DNA of 52,785 nt from Helicobacter sp. MIT 11-5569 (GCF_000765695.2 NZ_JRPB02000011.1:1-52785); one strand, 5' to 3'. Shown: positions 9,411-19,475, counted from the stretch's first letter. Made by a program: numbers and translations. Notes: a model not told the origin generated them from the sequence alone.

Positions 9411-10711
9411 AATTAGAAGTTAGCAAGGCTCAAGCATTTAAACTTGATACAAGTAAAATTGCCGCAGATAAGTCAATCTCGCATCGTTGTGCAATGTTTG
9501 CATTGCTAAGTCATCAACCAAGTTTTGTGCGGAATTATTTAGAAGGTGAAGATACATTAGATACTTTAGAGATTGCTAAAAAACTAGGTTTGCAAGTCAA
9601 AAAACAAGATAACGGATTGCTTTTGACTCCGCCAGAGTGCATAAAAGAGCCAAATACAATTTTGTATTGTGGTAATGCAGGAACTGCAATTCGTTTATAT
9701 CTAGGGCTTTTAAGTGCGCAGAATGGAATCTTTGTGCTAAGTGGCGATATGTATTTAAATAAACGTCCTATGAAACGTGTCGTAGATCCTTTAAGGAGTA
9801 TAGGGGCAGAGATTTTAGGCAGAGAAGAAGGGAATTTTGCCCCTTTAGTTGTGGTAGGAAATCCGAAGTTAAAATCTTTTTGCTATACAAGTAAGATTGC
9901 AAGTGCGCAAGTCAAATCTGCAATGCTTTTAAGTGCATTATTTGCTGATAATAAAAGTGTGTATAAAGAGCCAGAGCTAAGCCGTGATCATAGTGAAAAA
10001 ATATTGCTTGGCATGGGAGCGCAGATAGAATCTAATGTGCAAGAAAATGGTGCAGTAGAGATTGTGATTCAGCCTTTAAAGAGAAAATTAAAACCTTTGA
10101 ATTTAGAGATTCCAGCTGACCCTTCAAGTGCCTTTTTCTTTGCTTTAGCGATTGCAATTACTCCAAATGCAAGTGGAATCTTGCGGAATGTATTGCTCAA
10201 TAAAACGCGCATTGAAGCTTTTAGAATCCTAGAGAAAATGGGCGTAAATATTACATATAAAGAAACTTCTAAAACTTATGAAAGTATCGGAGATATTATA
10301 ATTTCTGCTCCAAAGGAATTGCAAGCGGTAGAAGTTAGCGAAAAAATGTCGTGGTTAATTGATGAGATTCCAGCATTGGCAATCGCAATGGCGTGCGCAA
10401 AGGGAGTGAGTATCGTAAGAAATGCAGCAGAATTGCGCGTGAAGGAAACAGATAGGATTAAAGCAGTTGTGCAAAATCTTAAATTGTGCGGTATTGATGC
10501 GCAAGAGCTCGATGATGGATTAAAAATCAAAGGTGGAGAGTTTAAGAAAGCTTGCGTGGATAGCTTTGGCGACCATAGAATCGCAATGAGTTTTGCGATT
10601 GCTGGGTTAAAAAATGGAATGGAGATTGAAAATGCAGAATATATTAATGTTTCTTTTCCAAATTTCTTAGAGATTTTAAGCTCTATTACAATGGTTTGTC
10701 AAAAAGGATAG
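9407..10711 (+). CDS. aroA: 3-phosphoshikimate 1-carboxyvinyltransferase (EPSP synthase)
   Basis: Sixth step of the shikimate pathway: transfers enolpyruvyl from PEP to shikimate-3-phosphate. The 434 residues fit the family (about 430). Signatures: K22-S-I-S-H-R substrate-binding loop (AADKSISHR), GNAGTAIRL PEP loop, LNKRPM, and the RVKETDRI motif, which contains residues that close over the substrate. ATG overlaps the pheT stop (ATGA), and ispH follows after 7 bases, so the gene belongs to the pheST-aroA-ispH run. Confidence 0.96.
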   Translation: MKLEVSKAQAFKLDTSKIAADKSISHRCAMFALLSHQPSFVRNYLEGEDTLDTLEIAKKLGLQVKKQDNGLLLTPPECIKEPNTILYCGNAGTAIRLYLGLLSAQNGIFVLSGDMYLNKRPMKRVVDPLRSIGAEILGREEGNFAPLVVVGNPKLKSFCYTSKIASAQVKSAMLLSALFADNKSVYKEPELSRDHSEKILLGMGAQIESNVQENGAVEIVIQPLKRKLKPLNLEIPADPSSAFFFALAIAITPNASGILRNVLLNKTRIEAFRILEKMGVNITYKETSKTYESIGDIIISAPKELQAVEVSEKMSWLIDEIPALAIAMACAKGVSIVRNAAELRVKETDRIKAVVQNLKLCGIDAQELDDGLKIKGGEFKKACVDSFGDHRIAMSFAIAGLKNGMEIENAEYINVSFPNFLEILSSITMVCQKG

Positions 10712-10718
10712 TTAGAAA

Positions 10719-11543
10719 GTGGAAGTAAAATTAGCGAAAAATTATGGATTTTGTTTTGGGGTTAAGCGCGCTATTGAGTTAGCAGAGAAAAAACTAAATG
10801 GAATCACATTAGGTCCATTGATTCATAATGCAAAAGAGATTAATCGTTTAAAAGAAAAATTTAATGTTGTGGTGAATGAAAATATTCAAGAGATTCCACA
10901 AAATGCTGAAGTGATTATCCGCACACATGGAATCCCAAAGCAAGATTTACAAAAACTCAAAGAAAAAACAAATAAGATTACAGATGCAACTTGTCCTTTT
11001 GTAACAAAACCACAAAAGATTTGTGAAGAAATGAGTGCTAAGGGTTATCAAATTATTATATTTGGCGATATAAAACATCCAGAAGTTAAGGGTGTAATGA
11101 GCTATTGTAGCAATAATCCTATTGTTGTGGAAGATTTAGAATCTTTAAAACAAGTAAAGGTGCATGATAAAGTTGCTCTTGTTTCCCAAACGACAAAAAA
11201 TATTAATCTTTTTTTGGAGATTGCTAATTATTTAATTAGTCATTGTTCAGAATGCAGAGTGTTTAATACGATTTGTAATGCGACTTTCGATAATCAAGAT
11301 TCTGCTAGGAATTTAGCAAAAGAAGTCGATGTAATGGTAATAGTTGGAGGGAAAAATTCGTCAAATACAAAACAACTTTATAATATCTCTAAAGAATATT
11401 GCAAGGATTGTTATTTGATTGAAGATTATTCGGAATTAGATTCTGTATGGTTTTTAGACAAAAAATTATGTGGAGTAACTGCTGGTGCTTCTACACCTAA
11501 TTGGATTATAGACAAAGTTGTAAATGCAATCAAAAAGTATTAG
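10719..11543 (+). CDS. ispH: 4-hydroxy-3-methylbut-2-enyl diphosphate reductase
   Basis: Iron-sulfur enzyme of the last step of the MEP isoprenoid pathway, giving IPP and DMAPP. The three cluster cysteines are visible: Cys12 in YGFCFGVKRA, the Cys in DATCPFVTKP and the Cys in NTICNATFDNQ. The catalytic-region THGIPKQD and GVTAGASTP motifs are present. The start is GTG, 7 bases after aroA, with GTTAGAAA rather than a strong ribosome binding site ahead of it; no nearby ATG would keep the first cluster motif. The 274-residue length is normal. Confidence 0.95.
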   Translation: MEVKLAKNYGFCFGVKRAIELAEKKLNGITLGPLIHNAKEINRLKEKFNVVVNENIQEIPQNAEVIIRTHGIPKQDLQKLKEKTNKITDATCPFVTKPQKICEEMSAKGYQIIIFGDIKHPEVKGVMSYCSNNPIVVEDLESLKQVKVHDKVALVSQTTKNINLFLEIANYLISHCSECRVFNTICNATFDNQDSARNLAKEVDVMVIVGGKNSSNTKQLYNISKEYCKDCYLIEDYSELDSVWFLDKKLCGVTAGASTPNWIIDKVVNAIKKY

Positions 11544-11607
11544 TTTTATACTTTTAAAAGGCTAGTTTGACTAAAATTCCAAGATTTATTTTTTTAAAAG
11601 GGTGCAG

Positions 11608-13290
11608 ATGGCTGTTGTAGGTATTAATACACAAGAATTAGAAAAGATTGTCATTGATGAAAATGAAGACTTTGCTTCAATGTTTGAACAATTTGAAAAA
11701 AAAGAAAGTGAGCGTATTTCTGAAGGAAATATTGTTGCAATTGAAAATAATCAAGTGATTATTGCAGTTCCCGGAGAAAAAAAAGAAGGGATTGTAGCAC
11801 TTGATGAGATTTTAGATGCACAAGGGAATTTGTTGTTTAAAGTGGGGGATACCTTGCCAATCGTTATTACAGGCAGACGCAATGAACAACCAATTGTATC
11901 TTATAAAAAAGCAGTGCGTAGAGAAAAAGTGCGTCAATATATCCAAAGTTTAGGTAATGATTACAAAGATAAAGTTATTGAAGGTGTTGTGGTAAAACGC
12001 AACAAAGGTGGATATGTCGTTGAAAGTGGTGATATTGAATTTTTTATGCCAAAGTTTGCTGCAGCTTTTAAGGAAGGTAGCAAGGTTGAAGGTAAAAAAA
12101 TCAAAGCTTGTATTATCAATGTAAAACCTGAAGAAGATAGTATCGTCATTTCACGCAAGCGTTTATTTGAGCTTGAAAACACAATAAAAAAAGATGCCGT
12201 AGATAATCTTTTAAAAGAAGAAGGTGTTTTAGAAGGCAAAGTTAAGAAAATTACAAGTTTTGGAATGTTTGTAGATGTTAATGGTGTAGAAGGTTTAGTG
12301 CATTATACAGAGATTAGTTATAAAGGTCCTGTTAATCCTTCAAAACTTTACAAAGAAGAAGATATTGTGCCTGTTAAAGTTTTGAGCTATGATAAAGATA
12401 AGAGACGTCTTGCATTATCGATTAAGGCAACAACTGAAGACCCTTGGAAAGAAGTAGAAAACGAGCTTGAAGTTGGAGATGCGATTAAGGTTGCTGTGAG
12501 CAATATTGAACCCTATGGTGTATTTGTGGATTTAGGGAATGATATTGAAGGATTCTTGCATATCTCTGAAATTTCTTGGAATAAAAATATTCAAAATCCA
12601 GAAGAGTTTTTGAAAGTTGGACAAGAAATTGATGTAGAGGTGATTGAGATTGATTCAAAAGGTCGCCGTTTAAGAGTATCTTTGAAGAAGCTTTTGGATA
12701 AGCCTTTTGATCAATTCGCTAAGAAGCATAAAGAAGGAGAAGTTTTAAAAGGCGTTGTTGCGACTCTAACAGATTTTGGTGCGTTTATTAAACTTGATGG
12801 AATTGATGGTTTGCTACATAATGAAGATGCGTATTGGAATAAAAATGAAAAATGCAAAGATTTGATGAAAATTGGCGAGAGTGTTGAGGTAAAAATTGCT
12901 AAGATTGATCGTCAAAAAGAGCGTATTTCTTTAACACGCAAAGGATTGATTGCATCTCCTGTCGATGAATTTGCAAAGAAATATTCTTTAGATGATGCGG
13001 TGGTTGGAACGGTTAGAGATATTAAAGATTTTGGTGTATTTATTAAGATTGATGATGCTATGGATGCGTTAATTCGCAATGAAGATTTAGTGCCTCTTAA
13101 AAAAGAGGAAATTAAAATTGGCGATAAGATTAATGGTGTTATTTCTCTAATTGATGCACAAAATAATAAAGTTCGTGTGTCTGTGCGCCGTTTAGAAAGA
13201 CAAAAAGAAAAAACAAATCTAAAAAACTTTAATGATAATGCAAGTGATAAGATGACTTTAGGGGATATTATCAAAGACCAAATCTCTTAA
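11608..13290 (+). CDS. rpsA: 30S ribosomal protein S1
   Basis: RNA-binding ribosomal protein needed for initiation on mRNAs with structured leaders. About 560 residues with six consecutive S1 (OB-fold) repeats, visible as recurrent blocks ending in GxFVDV-type strands (GMFVDVNGVEGLVHYTE, GVFVDLGNDIEGFLHISE, GAFIKLDGIDGLLHNED, GVFIKIDDAMDALIRNED). I prefer ATG 11608 (MAVVGINT), five bases after AAAAGGG, over the GTG at 11602. A TAAAAT element at 11572-11577 could provide its own promoter after ispH. The neighbouring hypothetical and serA genes follow as in H. pylori. Confidence 0.95.
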   Translation: MAVVGINTQELEKIVIDENEDFASMFEQFEKKESERISEGNIVAIENNQVIIAVPGEKKEGIVALDEILDAQGNLLFKVGDTLPIVITGRRNEQPIVSYKKAVRREKVRQYIQSLGNDYKDKVIEGVVVKRNKGGYVVESGDIEFFMPKFAAAFKEGSKVEGKKIKACIINVKPEEDSIVISRKRLFELENTIKKDAVDNLLKEEGVLEGKVKKITSFGMFVDVNGVEGLVHYTEISYKGPVNPSKLYKEEDIVPVKVLSYDKDKRRLALSIKATTEDPWKEVENELEVGDAIKVAVSNIEPYGVFVDLGNDIEGFLHISEISWNKNIQNPEEFLKVGQEIDVEVIEIDSKGRRLRVSLKKLLDKPFDQFAKKHKEGEVLKGVVATLTDFGAFIKLDGIDGLLHNEDAYWNKNEKCKDLMKIGESVEVKIAKIDRQKERISLTRKGLIASPVDEFAKKYSLDDAVVGTVRDIKDFGVFIKIDDAMDALIRNEDLVPLKKEEIKIGDKINGVISLIDAQNNKVRVSVRRLERQKEKTNLKNFNDNASDKMTLGDIIKDQIS

Positions 13291-13305
13291 TGAGGGTTTA
13301 AGAAT

Positions 13306-13788
13306 ATGCAAACTAGGTTGTTAATTGGTGTTTTTTCAATCTTTACTTGCATATTGTTATTTGTTTTGATTCGTAATTATATCGGAGCGATGAATATTTA
13401 TGAATTGCCAGAGATTAGTCCTTATGAGTTGGCAAAACCCAGTGATATGCAGTCGTATTCTTCTCCTCCGGATTGGATAAATCGCCTCTCTGGGCAAAGT
13501 GAGAGAGAGTTTATTTATCCTGCCTCTGAATTACAAGTAAAACTTTTGTATGCAAATAATATTAAAAAGAATACAAAAGAAGTTTTTAGAGTTTCTGTGG
13601 GTGTGATTAATGATTATCAATTTTTTTGTATTAACCAAGTCTTTGGAGCGCATAACATCGAATATTCTTATTATAAAATAGGCGAAAATATTTGGCTTGT
13701 TGTCGCTACGGAAGATGAAAATCATTTGCGCAATGTTTTAGAACAATTGAGGCATTATGCAATTGATTATACTTTATCTAAAACTTAA
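13306..13788 (+). CDS. Hypothetical membrane-anchored protein between rpsA and serA
   Basis: I do not recognise a named family. The 160 residues begin with one hydrophobic segment (about 5-27, LLIGVFSIFTCILLFVLI) that looks like an uncleaved signal anchor. A polar region of about 130 residues probably faces the periplasm and ends in a predicted alpha/beta part rich in aromatic residues. It starts 15 bases after the rpsA stop and ends 14 before serA. H. pylori HP0398 has the same position, as I recall, which suggests a conserved Helicobacter protein. No catalytic motif is visible. Confidence 0.7.
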   Translation: MQTRLLIGVFSIFTCILLFVLIRNYIGAMNIYELPEISPYELAKPSDMQSYSSPPDWINRLSGQSEREFIYPASELQVKLLYANNIKKNTKEVFRVSVGVINDYQFFCINQVFGAHNIEYSYYKIGENIWLVVATEDENHLRNVLEQLRHYAIDYTLSKT

Positions 13789-13802
13789 AATGGAGGCTTT
13801 TG

Positions 13803-15386
13803 ATGTCAAAATATACAATTATTATTTGTGATCATATCCATCAAAGCGGTTTGGATTTACTTTCAAAAGATGCAGATGTAACAATGTTAAATTTGGCGGA
13901 TTTGCCAAAAGATGCGTTGAAGAAAGAGTTGCATAAAGCAGATGTAGCAATTACAAGAAGTTCTACAGATGTGGATACTGGTTTTTTGGATTCTGCATCA
14001 AAGTTACGCGCTGTTGTGCGTGCGGGTGTTGGAGTTGATAATGTAGATATTGAGAGCTCTAGCAAAAAAGGTGTTGTAGTTATGAATGTGCCAACCGCTA
14101 ACACTATTGCTGCAGTTGAATTAACTTGTGCGCATATTTTAAGCGCAATTCGCAATTTTCCTGATGCGAATACTCAACTTAAAATAGAGCGCAAATGGAA
14201 GCGTGAAGATTGGTATGGAACAGAATTAAAAGACAAAAAGCTTGGTATTATTGGATTTGGTAATATTGGAAGTAGGGTAGGAAAGCGTATGAAAGCCTTT
14301 GAAATGGAAGTGATTGCTTATGACCCTTATATCAATCCAGCAAAAGCCACAGATGCTGGAATCGCATATACAAGAAATTTTGATGATATTTTAAGCTGTG
14401 ATATTATCACAATCCATACTCCAAAAAATAAAGAAACAATCAATATGATTGATGCTCCACAGATTGCAAAAATGAAAGATGGTGTGATTTTGATTAATTG
14501 CGCGCGCGGTGGATTATATAATGAAGATGCGTTGTATGCAGCTTTGGAATCTGGTAAGGTTAGATGGGCGGGAATTGATGTTTTTACAAAAGAACCCGGC
14601 ACAAGTAATAAACTTTTGGATTTAAAGAATATTTATGTAACGCCACATATTGGTGCTAATACATTAGAATCTCAAGAGAAAATTGCAATTCAAGCTGCAC
14701 AAGCAGCGTTAGAAGCTGCTCGTGGTTCAAGTTTTCCTAATGCGCTGAATTTGCCTATCAAAGAGAATGAATTACCTAGTTTTATGAAAGCATATTTGGA
14801 ACTTGTGCAAAAAATGGCATTTTTTGCAATTCAAATTAATAAAGATGAAGTGCGCTCTATTACTCTTGAAGCAGAAGGAGAGATTAAAGAATATCTTTCT
14901 TCTCTTTCAACATTTGCGCTTGTTGGAATCCTAAATGCCACAGTTGGCGATAAAGTCAATTATGTTAATGCTCCATATGTAGCGCAAGAACGTGGAATTG
15001 AAGTAAAGCTAGAAGGTAAGGAATCGCAAGGGATTTATAAAAATCAAATTAAACTTACGCTACTGACCCAAAAAGGCACATTTAGTGTAAGTGGAACTGT
15101 CTTTAATGAAAACACTCCAAAAATTGTAAATATTAATAATTTTGCACTTGATATTGAACCAAAAGGCAAAATGATTCTTTTTAGAAATGATGATACTCCC
15201 GGTGTTATTGGATTTGTTGGGACGACTTTAGCAAAACATAATATTAATATTGCAGATTTTCGTCTTGGACGCTATGGAAAAGAAGCATTAGCTCTTATTA
15301 TAGTTGATGATGCGGTTTCTCAAAGTGTGCTAGATGAGCTTTCAAGTTTAGAGGCTTGCATTTCTATTAAATACGCTGTTTTATAG
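13803..15386 (+). CDS. serA: D-3-phosphoglycerate dehydrogenase
   Basis: First step of serine synthesis: oxidises 3-phosphoglycerate with NAD. 527 residues, the long form. Substrate and NAD domains span about 1-310 (GxGxxG as GFGNIGSRVGKR; RAGVGVDNVDI; the Arg/Glu/His triad with TPHIGANT). An intervening domain and a C-terminal ACT domain follow at about 450-527 (DTPGVIGFVGTTLAKHNINIADFRLGR), suggesting allosteric control by serine. I choose ATG 13803, six bases after GGAGG at 13792-13796, over the TTG at 13800. A strong hairpin follows the stop by about 115 bases. Confidence 0.95.
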   Translation: MSKYTIIICDHIHQSGLDLLSKDADVTMLNLADLPKDALKKELHKADVAITRSSTDVDTGFLDSASKLRAVVRAGVGVDNVDIESSSKKGVVVMNVPTANTIAAVELTCAHILSAIRNFPDANTQLKIERKWKREDWYGTELKDKKLGIIGFGNIGSRVGKRMKAFEMEVIAYDPYINPAKATDAGIAYTRNFDDILSCDIITIHTPKNKETINMIDAPQIAKMKDGVILINCARGGLYNEDALYAALESGKVRWAGIDVFTKEPGTSNKLLDLKNIYVTPHIGANTLESQEKIAIQAAQAALEAARGSSFPNALNLPIKENELPSFMKAYLELVQKMAFFAIQINKDEVRSITLEAEGEIKEYLSSLSTFALVGILNATVGDKVNYVNAPYVAQERGIEVKLEGKESQGIYKNQIKLTLLTQKGTFSVSGTVFNENTPKIVNINNFALDIEPKGKMILFRNDDTPGVIGFVGTTLAKHNINIADFRLGRYGKEALALIIVDDAVSQSVLDELSSLEACISIKYAVL

Positions 15387-15501
15387 CTGCCCACCTCTTT
15401 TTGCGGGGTGTATAAATTTCTTAATTCATAATGTTTGGATTCTCTAAATTTAGCAATTTTTTTAAGTAGGGACAAGCAAGTATTAATTAGGAATCATATT
15501 A

Positions 15502-15522
15502 AAACTCTCCTATGGAGAGTTT
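15502..15522. terminator. Bidirectional terminator between serA and dnaJ
   Basis: A perfect 9-bp stem, AAACTCTCC and GGAGAGTTT, with a TAT loop, sits between the convergent serA and dnaJ stops. It is followed by a short T run on the plus strand; an A/T-rich flank lies on the other side. This closes the long pheST-to-serA run. Confidence 0.75.
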
Positions 15523-15534
15523 AGGATTTTTGTA

Positions 15535-16650
15535 TTATTTAAACCAGTTTTTAATCTTGTCCATTAAGCCTTCATGGCAAGCAATCGGTTTGGAATCTTC
15601 ATAGCCAAAAGATTGATGAAGTTGTGTTAAAAGTGTGCGTTGATTTTCATCTAGTTTTTCTGGGTAAATGATATTAACAACTGCAATAAAATTTCCTTTT
15701 TTGCCACTATTTACGCTTTTAACTCCTTCCCCATAAAATACAAATTGTTGTTTATCTTTTACGCCAATTGGAATTTTTAAATCAAGCTCTTTTGTAAGTG
15801 CTGGAATCTTAATATTTCCTCCTAGCATTACAAGTGTGAAAAATACAGGAACTTCTAAATAAATATCATTGTGATGGCGGATAAAATGTGCATCTTCTTT
15901 AGCGTAAATTTCCACATACAAATCTCCGCGTGTGCCATCTGGCATTTTGTTTCCATGTCCTTGCACGCGGATTTGATTATTGCTATTTACACCCTCTGGG
16001 ATTTTAACCTCAAATTTTTCTTTTTCTTCGTGGAATCCTTTTCCTGAACATTTCTCACATTTTTCTGCAACGATTTGTCCGCTTCCATGACATTTAGAAC
16101 AAGTTTGAGCAAAAGTCATAAAACCTTGTGAAAATGTTTCTCTACCGCTTCCTTTACAAGTGCTACAAGTAGTAATTTTGCCATCTTTTGCTCCGCTTCC
16201 TTTACAAGCAGAACAAGCATTTTTATAAAGGATTTCAATTTCTTTTTTGCAACCAAAAACAGCTTCTTCAAAACTTAATTCAACTTCTATTGCTAAATCA
16301 CGTGGATATTTTTCATTTTTCCTTTGCCTCGAAGTTCCTCCAAATCCACCAAAACCGCCTCCAAATACAGAATTAAAGATGTCAAAAATACTGCCTTCCA
16401 TATCACTAAAGCCAAAACCGCTAGATTCTAAGCCTTTTTTGCCATAGGTATCATAAATTTGTCGCTTCTCTTTATCGCTTAATACTTGATAAGCTTCATT
16501 GATTTTTTTGAACATTTCTTCAGCATCTTTATCATCAGGATTCCTATCTGGATGATATTTTAATGCCATTTTTCTATATGCTTTCTTGACTTCATCTCCA
16601 CTTGCGGTGCGTTCAATTTCTAGCACTTCATAATAATCAAATTCTTCCAA
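15535..16650 (-). CDS. dnaJ: Chaperone DnaJ (Hsp40)
   Basis: Co-chaperone that delivers unfolded clients to DnaK and stimulates its ATPase. 371 residues in the classic type I order: J domain with HPD at residues 33-35, a Gly/Phe-rich linker (GGGFGGFGG), a zinc centre of four CxxCxGxG repeats ([32 protein letters not shown]) and the C-terminal client-binding domains. It stands alone on the minus strand, divergent from recR, without dnaK or grpE nearby. No HrcA CIRCE or HspR HAIR element was recognised upstream. Confidence 0.97.
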   Translation of the reverse strand: MEEFDYYEVLEIERTASGDEVKKAYRKMALKYHPDRNPDDKDAEEMFKKINEAYQVLSDKEKRQIYDTYGKKGLESSGFGFSDMEGSIFDIFNSVFGGGFGGFGGTSRQRKNEKYPRDLAIEVELSFEEAVFGCKKEIEILYKNACSACKGSGAKDGKITTCSTCKGSGRETFSQGFMTFAQTCSKCHGSGQIVAEKCEKCSGKGFHEEKEKFEVKIPEGVNSNNQIRVQGHGNKMPDGTRGDLYVEIYAKEDAHFIRHHNDIYLEVPVFFTLVMLGGNIKIPALTKELDLKIPIGVKDKQQFVFYGEGVKSVNSGKKGNFIAVVNIIYPEKLDENQRTLLTQLHQSFGYEDSKPIACHEGLMDKIKNWFK

Positions 16651-16783
16651 AAATATACTCCTAAAAGATGAAAAATAAACTTAGCATTCTATCGCAATAA
16701 AGTTTTATAAGCGGTTAAATTTAATTTTTTACAAAATTGAGTTTATAAGTAGAATTTTTATAGATTCTTAATTTAAACTTATT

Positions 16784-16789
16784 TATAAT
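16784..16789 (+). promoter_or_regulatory. Candidate -10 upstream of recR
   Basis: TATAAT in the dnaJ/recR divergent region, 33 bases before the preferred recR ATG. Only the -10 is recognisable, as is usual for Helicobacter. Confidence 0.4.
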
Positions 16790-16822
16790 TACTAATTATG
16801 ATTTTATTTGGACGATGGAGCA

Positions 16823-17395
16823 ATGAAGTCTTATCCTGAAAATTTTGCAAAACTTGTAGAATCGCTAGAAAAGATTCCTAGCGTTGGGAGAAAATCTGCA
16901 ATGCGTTTAGCATATTTTTTGGCATTTGAAGATAAATTTAGTGCTTTGCAGGTTGCGCATAATATTGAATGCTGTGTCCATGAATTGTGTGTTTGTGAGG
17001 AATGTGGTGGGATTACAAATCAAGCTGTGTGTGAGATTTGTTTGGATTCTACGCGCAATAATGGAGAACTTTGTATTGTCGCAAATCCTAGAGAGATTTT
17101 TTTGTTAGAGGATAGTGGAGAGTTTTTTGGGAAGTATTTTGTGCTTGATAGTCTTGAAAAGTTAGATTTGGAGCAATTAGAGAGAAGTATCGCAAAAAAT
17201 CAAATTAAAGAGATTATCTTTGCATTTAGTCCATCGCTTGGAAGTGATAGTGTAATGCTATATTTAGAGGACAAATTAGAACATTTTGGGCTGTGTTTTA
17301 CAAAAATTGCACAAGGTGTTCCAACAGGGGTGAGCTTGGAAAATGTAGACCAGCTTTCTATCATCAGAGCTTTGCAGTCGCGTATTAAAATTTAG
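16823..17395 (+). CDS. recR: Recombination mediator protein RecR
   Basis: Works with RecO (and RecF) to load RecA on gapped DNA. The 190 residues fit the family. An N-terminal helix-hairpin-helix (LEKIPSVGRKSAMRLAYFL) is followed by a C4 zinc finger (CVCEECGG, VCEICLD), a Toprim domain (LCIVANPREIFLLEDSGEF) and the conserved IAQGVPTGVSLENVD near the end. I use ATG 16823 (MKSYPENF). An in-frame TTG at 16808 would add five residues and lies very near the expected transcription start; GGAG at 16816-16819 is close to the ATG. Confidence 0.95.
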   Translation: MKSYPENFAKLVESLEKIPSVGRKSAMRLAYFLAFEDKFSALQVAHNIECCVHELCVCEECGGITNQAVCEICLDSTRNNGELCIVANPREIFLLEDSGEFFGKYFVLDSLEKLDLEQLERSIAKNQIKEIIFAFSPSLGSDSVMLYLEDKLEHFGLCFTKIAQGVPTGVSLENVDQLSIIRALQSRIKI

Positions 17396-17404
17396 AGAAA
17401 TACA

Positions 17405-18649
17405 ATGTTAGAGATTATTAATAATTTAGATGTATATATTGTTGTTGTTGGTATGATTTTATTTGCAAGTGTGTATGCAAGCAAAATTTCAGAGAAAATT
17501 GGATTGCCTTTATTGCTAATTTTTTTAATTTTGGGAATGTTTTTAGGCAGTGAAGGAGTTGTAGGGATTGACTTTGATAATACTCTTTTAGCACAAGTTG
17601 TTGGAAGTATTGCGCTAATTTTTATTTTATATAGTGGAGGGCTTGATACATATTGGGAGCAAATTAAACCAGTAGTTGTTAGTGGGGTTATGCTAGCAAC
17701 TCTTGGAGTTTTGGTTACAGCATTAGTTTTGGCGGGATTTTTCTATGCGATATGGAATGTAACATTTTTAGAAGCATTATTGTTAGGCTCTATTGTGTCT
17801 TCTACAGATGCAGCAGCAGTGTTTATGGTGCTTCGCTCTCAAAAAATTAAACTTAAAAATAATATTAAACCTCTCTTGGAATTAGAATCTGGAAGCAATG
17901 ACCCTATGGCAATTTTTCTTACTATTACTGTATTGCAACTTATTGTAATGCAAGAAAGTTCAACTGCATTAGAATGGTTTGTGCAGCTTATGGGACAATT
18001 TGCTATTGGTGGGGCAATTGGAGTTTTGTGCGGATATGTATTTCCAAAGATTTGCGCAAAAGCTAACATTTCTCAACCGGGTCTTTATCCGCTAATTAGT
18101 GTCGCGTGGTTATTTATGATATTTGGATTTTCTGCATTACTTGGTGGGAATGGATATTTAAGTATTTATATTGCTGGAATTATGACAAATCGTTTTGCTT
18201 TTCCATATAAAGCACATATTATTGCATTTCATGATGCAATTGCATGGATGATGCAAATTACAGTATTTTTAGTGCTTGGATTGCTCGTGTTTCCTTCGCA
18301 ATTGACTGAAGTTGCTTTGCAAGCATTAGCATTTGTATTTGTTCTAATGTTTATTGCACGTCCTTTAGGAGTGTTTTTTTCTCTTGCGAAAAGTCGCTAT
18401 GGTAGCAAAGAAAAATTTTTTATTTCTTGGGTTGGATTGCGTGGGGCAGTGCCAATTATCTTAGCGACTTATCCTTTTGTTTATCATTTAGAGCAAGCAC
18501 AATTTATTTTCAATGTAGTATTTTTTATGGTTTTTATTTCTGTGTTAGTGCAGGGAATGACATTGGGTTTTGCGGCAAAGGTCTTGGGGATTATAGAGAA
18601 AGAAAATGTAGAATCTACAGAAGATCAAAATTTTAAAGATTATCTTTAA
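17405..18649 (+). CDS. CPA1-family cation/proton antiporter (NhaP2/CvrA-like)
   Basis: Inner-membrane monovalent cation/H+ antiporter. The 414 residues contain about 11-12 hydrophobic segments. The CPA1 signatures are STDAAAVF and LESGSNDPMAIFLT, whose Asp residues form the ion-binding site, and FFISWVGLRGAVPIIL. NhaP2/CvrA K+/H+ antiporters usually carry an additional C-terminal TrkA-C-like domain; this protein stops soon after the last membrane segment, so it is a short form. Ion specificity (K+ or Na+) cannot be read. It lies 9 bases after recR, and its last 17 bases overlap the convergent rluA-like gene. Confidence 0.85.
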   Translation: MLEIINNLDVYIVVVGMILFASVYASKISEKIGLPLLLIFLILGMFLGSEGVVGIDFDNTLLAQVVGSIALIFILYSGGLDTYWEQIKPVVVSGVMLATLGVLVTALVLAGFFYAIWNVTFLEALLLGSIVSSTDAAAVFMVLRSQKIKLKNNIKPLLELESGSNDPMAIFLTITVLQLIVMQESSTALEWFVQLMGQFAIGGAIGVLCGYVFPKICAKANISQPGLYPLISVAWLFMIFGFSALLGGNGYLSIYIAGIMTNRFAFPYKAHIIAFHDAIAWMMQITVFLVLGLLVFPSQLTEVALQALAFVFVLMFIARPLGVFFSLAKSRYGSKEKFFISWVGLRGAVPIILATYPFVYHLEQAQFIFNVVFFMVFISVLVQGMTLGFAAKVLGIIEKENVESTEDQNFKDYL

Positions 18650-19475
18650 AGATAAACTCGCTAGGAGCATTAGAGGTAAAATCATATCCAAGTAAAGCAA
18701 TATGCCTTGCATGGAGCAAGATACGATTTGCAGGTTTAGCACCATAGAGTGTATCTCCAACAATAGGGTGTTTTAGATGCGCTAAATGCACACGAATTTG
18801 GTGGGTTTTGCCTGTTTTGATTTGTATATCAAGTTTTGTTTTTTTGCCAGAGATTTCAATGGGTGTGATATGTGTGATGGCTTTTTGCCCTTCTTGTGTT
18901 TTGCTAACACTAACTTTAGCACTGCGTCCCTTTTGGATTAGCAAAGGTGCTGTGATTTCACATTCTTCTTCTAAGATTCCTTCGACAATGGCTGTATAGT
19001 GCTTTGTAACTTTGAGTTGTTTAAAAGCTTCTTTTGCTTTTAGATGAAAGGGGCTATTGTCTTTAACGAGCAATAAGATTCCACTTGTTTCCTTATCAAG
19101 TCTGTGTAAAAGCACCCATTGTGGATAGTTTTTGGCAATTTCTTCGCTAGTTAAAAAAGCTGGTTTTTCAAGAGCTAGGATATTCTCATCTTGAAAAATT
19201 TTTTTAATGCTATGGATTTGTTGGATATTAAAATGTGTATTTGGAGAGAGCAATCCACGTGCGATTAGAATTTTTTTTCCATTTGCACTTACTAATCCCC
19301 TATCAATCAAATCTTTTGCGACACTATTAGAAATATTTTCTTGTAATGCTAAGAGTTTATAAGCTTTTTGTGCATCTTTTGGAATTTTTGTGTGTGTTTG
19401 GGTGGAATCTTTTTTAGAGTTTTGTTGTTTGGAATCCTTTTTAAGGGCTTTTTTGTGAGATTTGTTAGATTGCAT
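18633..19475 (-). CDS. RluA-family pseudouridine synthase
   Basis: Isomerises specific uridines in rRNA (or tRNA) to pseudouridine. The 280 residues begin with a Lys/Ser/Gln-rich leader of about 35 residues and then an S4-like RNA-binding segment (ISNSVAKDLIDRGLVSANGK). The catalytic motif HRLDKETSGILLL, with the nucleophile Asp, follows, and then GKTHQIRVHLAHL. The exact target (RluC, RluD or other) is not determinable. It sits directly before waaA in the reverse run, as HP0956 does beside HP0957 in H. pylori from memory. Its 3' end overlaps the antiporter gene. Confidence 0.9.
   Translation of the reverse strand: MQSNKSHKKALKKDSKQQNSKKDSTQTHTKIPKDAQKAYKLLALQENISNSVAKDLIDRGLVSANGKKILIARGLLSPNTHFNIQQIHSIKKIFQDENILALEKPAFLTSEEIAKNYPQWVLLHRLDKETSGILLLVKDNSPFHLKAKEAFKQLKVTKHYTAIVEGILEEECEITAPLLIQKGRSAKVSVSKTQEGQKAITHITPIEISGKKTKLDIQIKTGKTHQIRVHLAHLKHPIVGDTLYGAKPANRILLHARHIALLGYDFTSNAPSEFIFKDNL

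Noticed and set aside
16651-16822. Heat-shock operators (CIRCE or HAIR) upstream of dnaJ
   Set aside because: Neither the CIRCE nor the HspR inverted repeat could be found in the dnaJ/recR gap.
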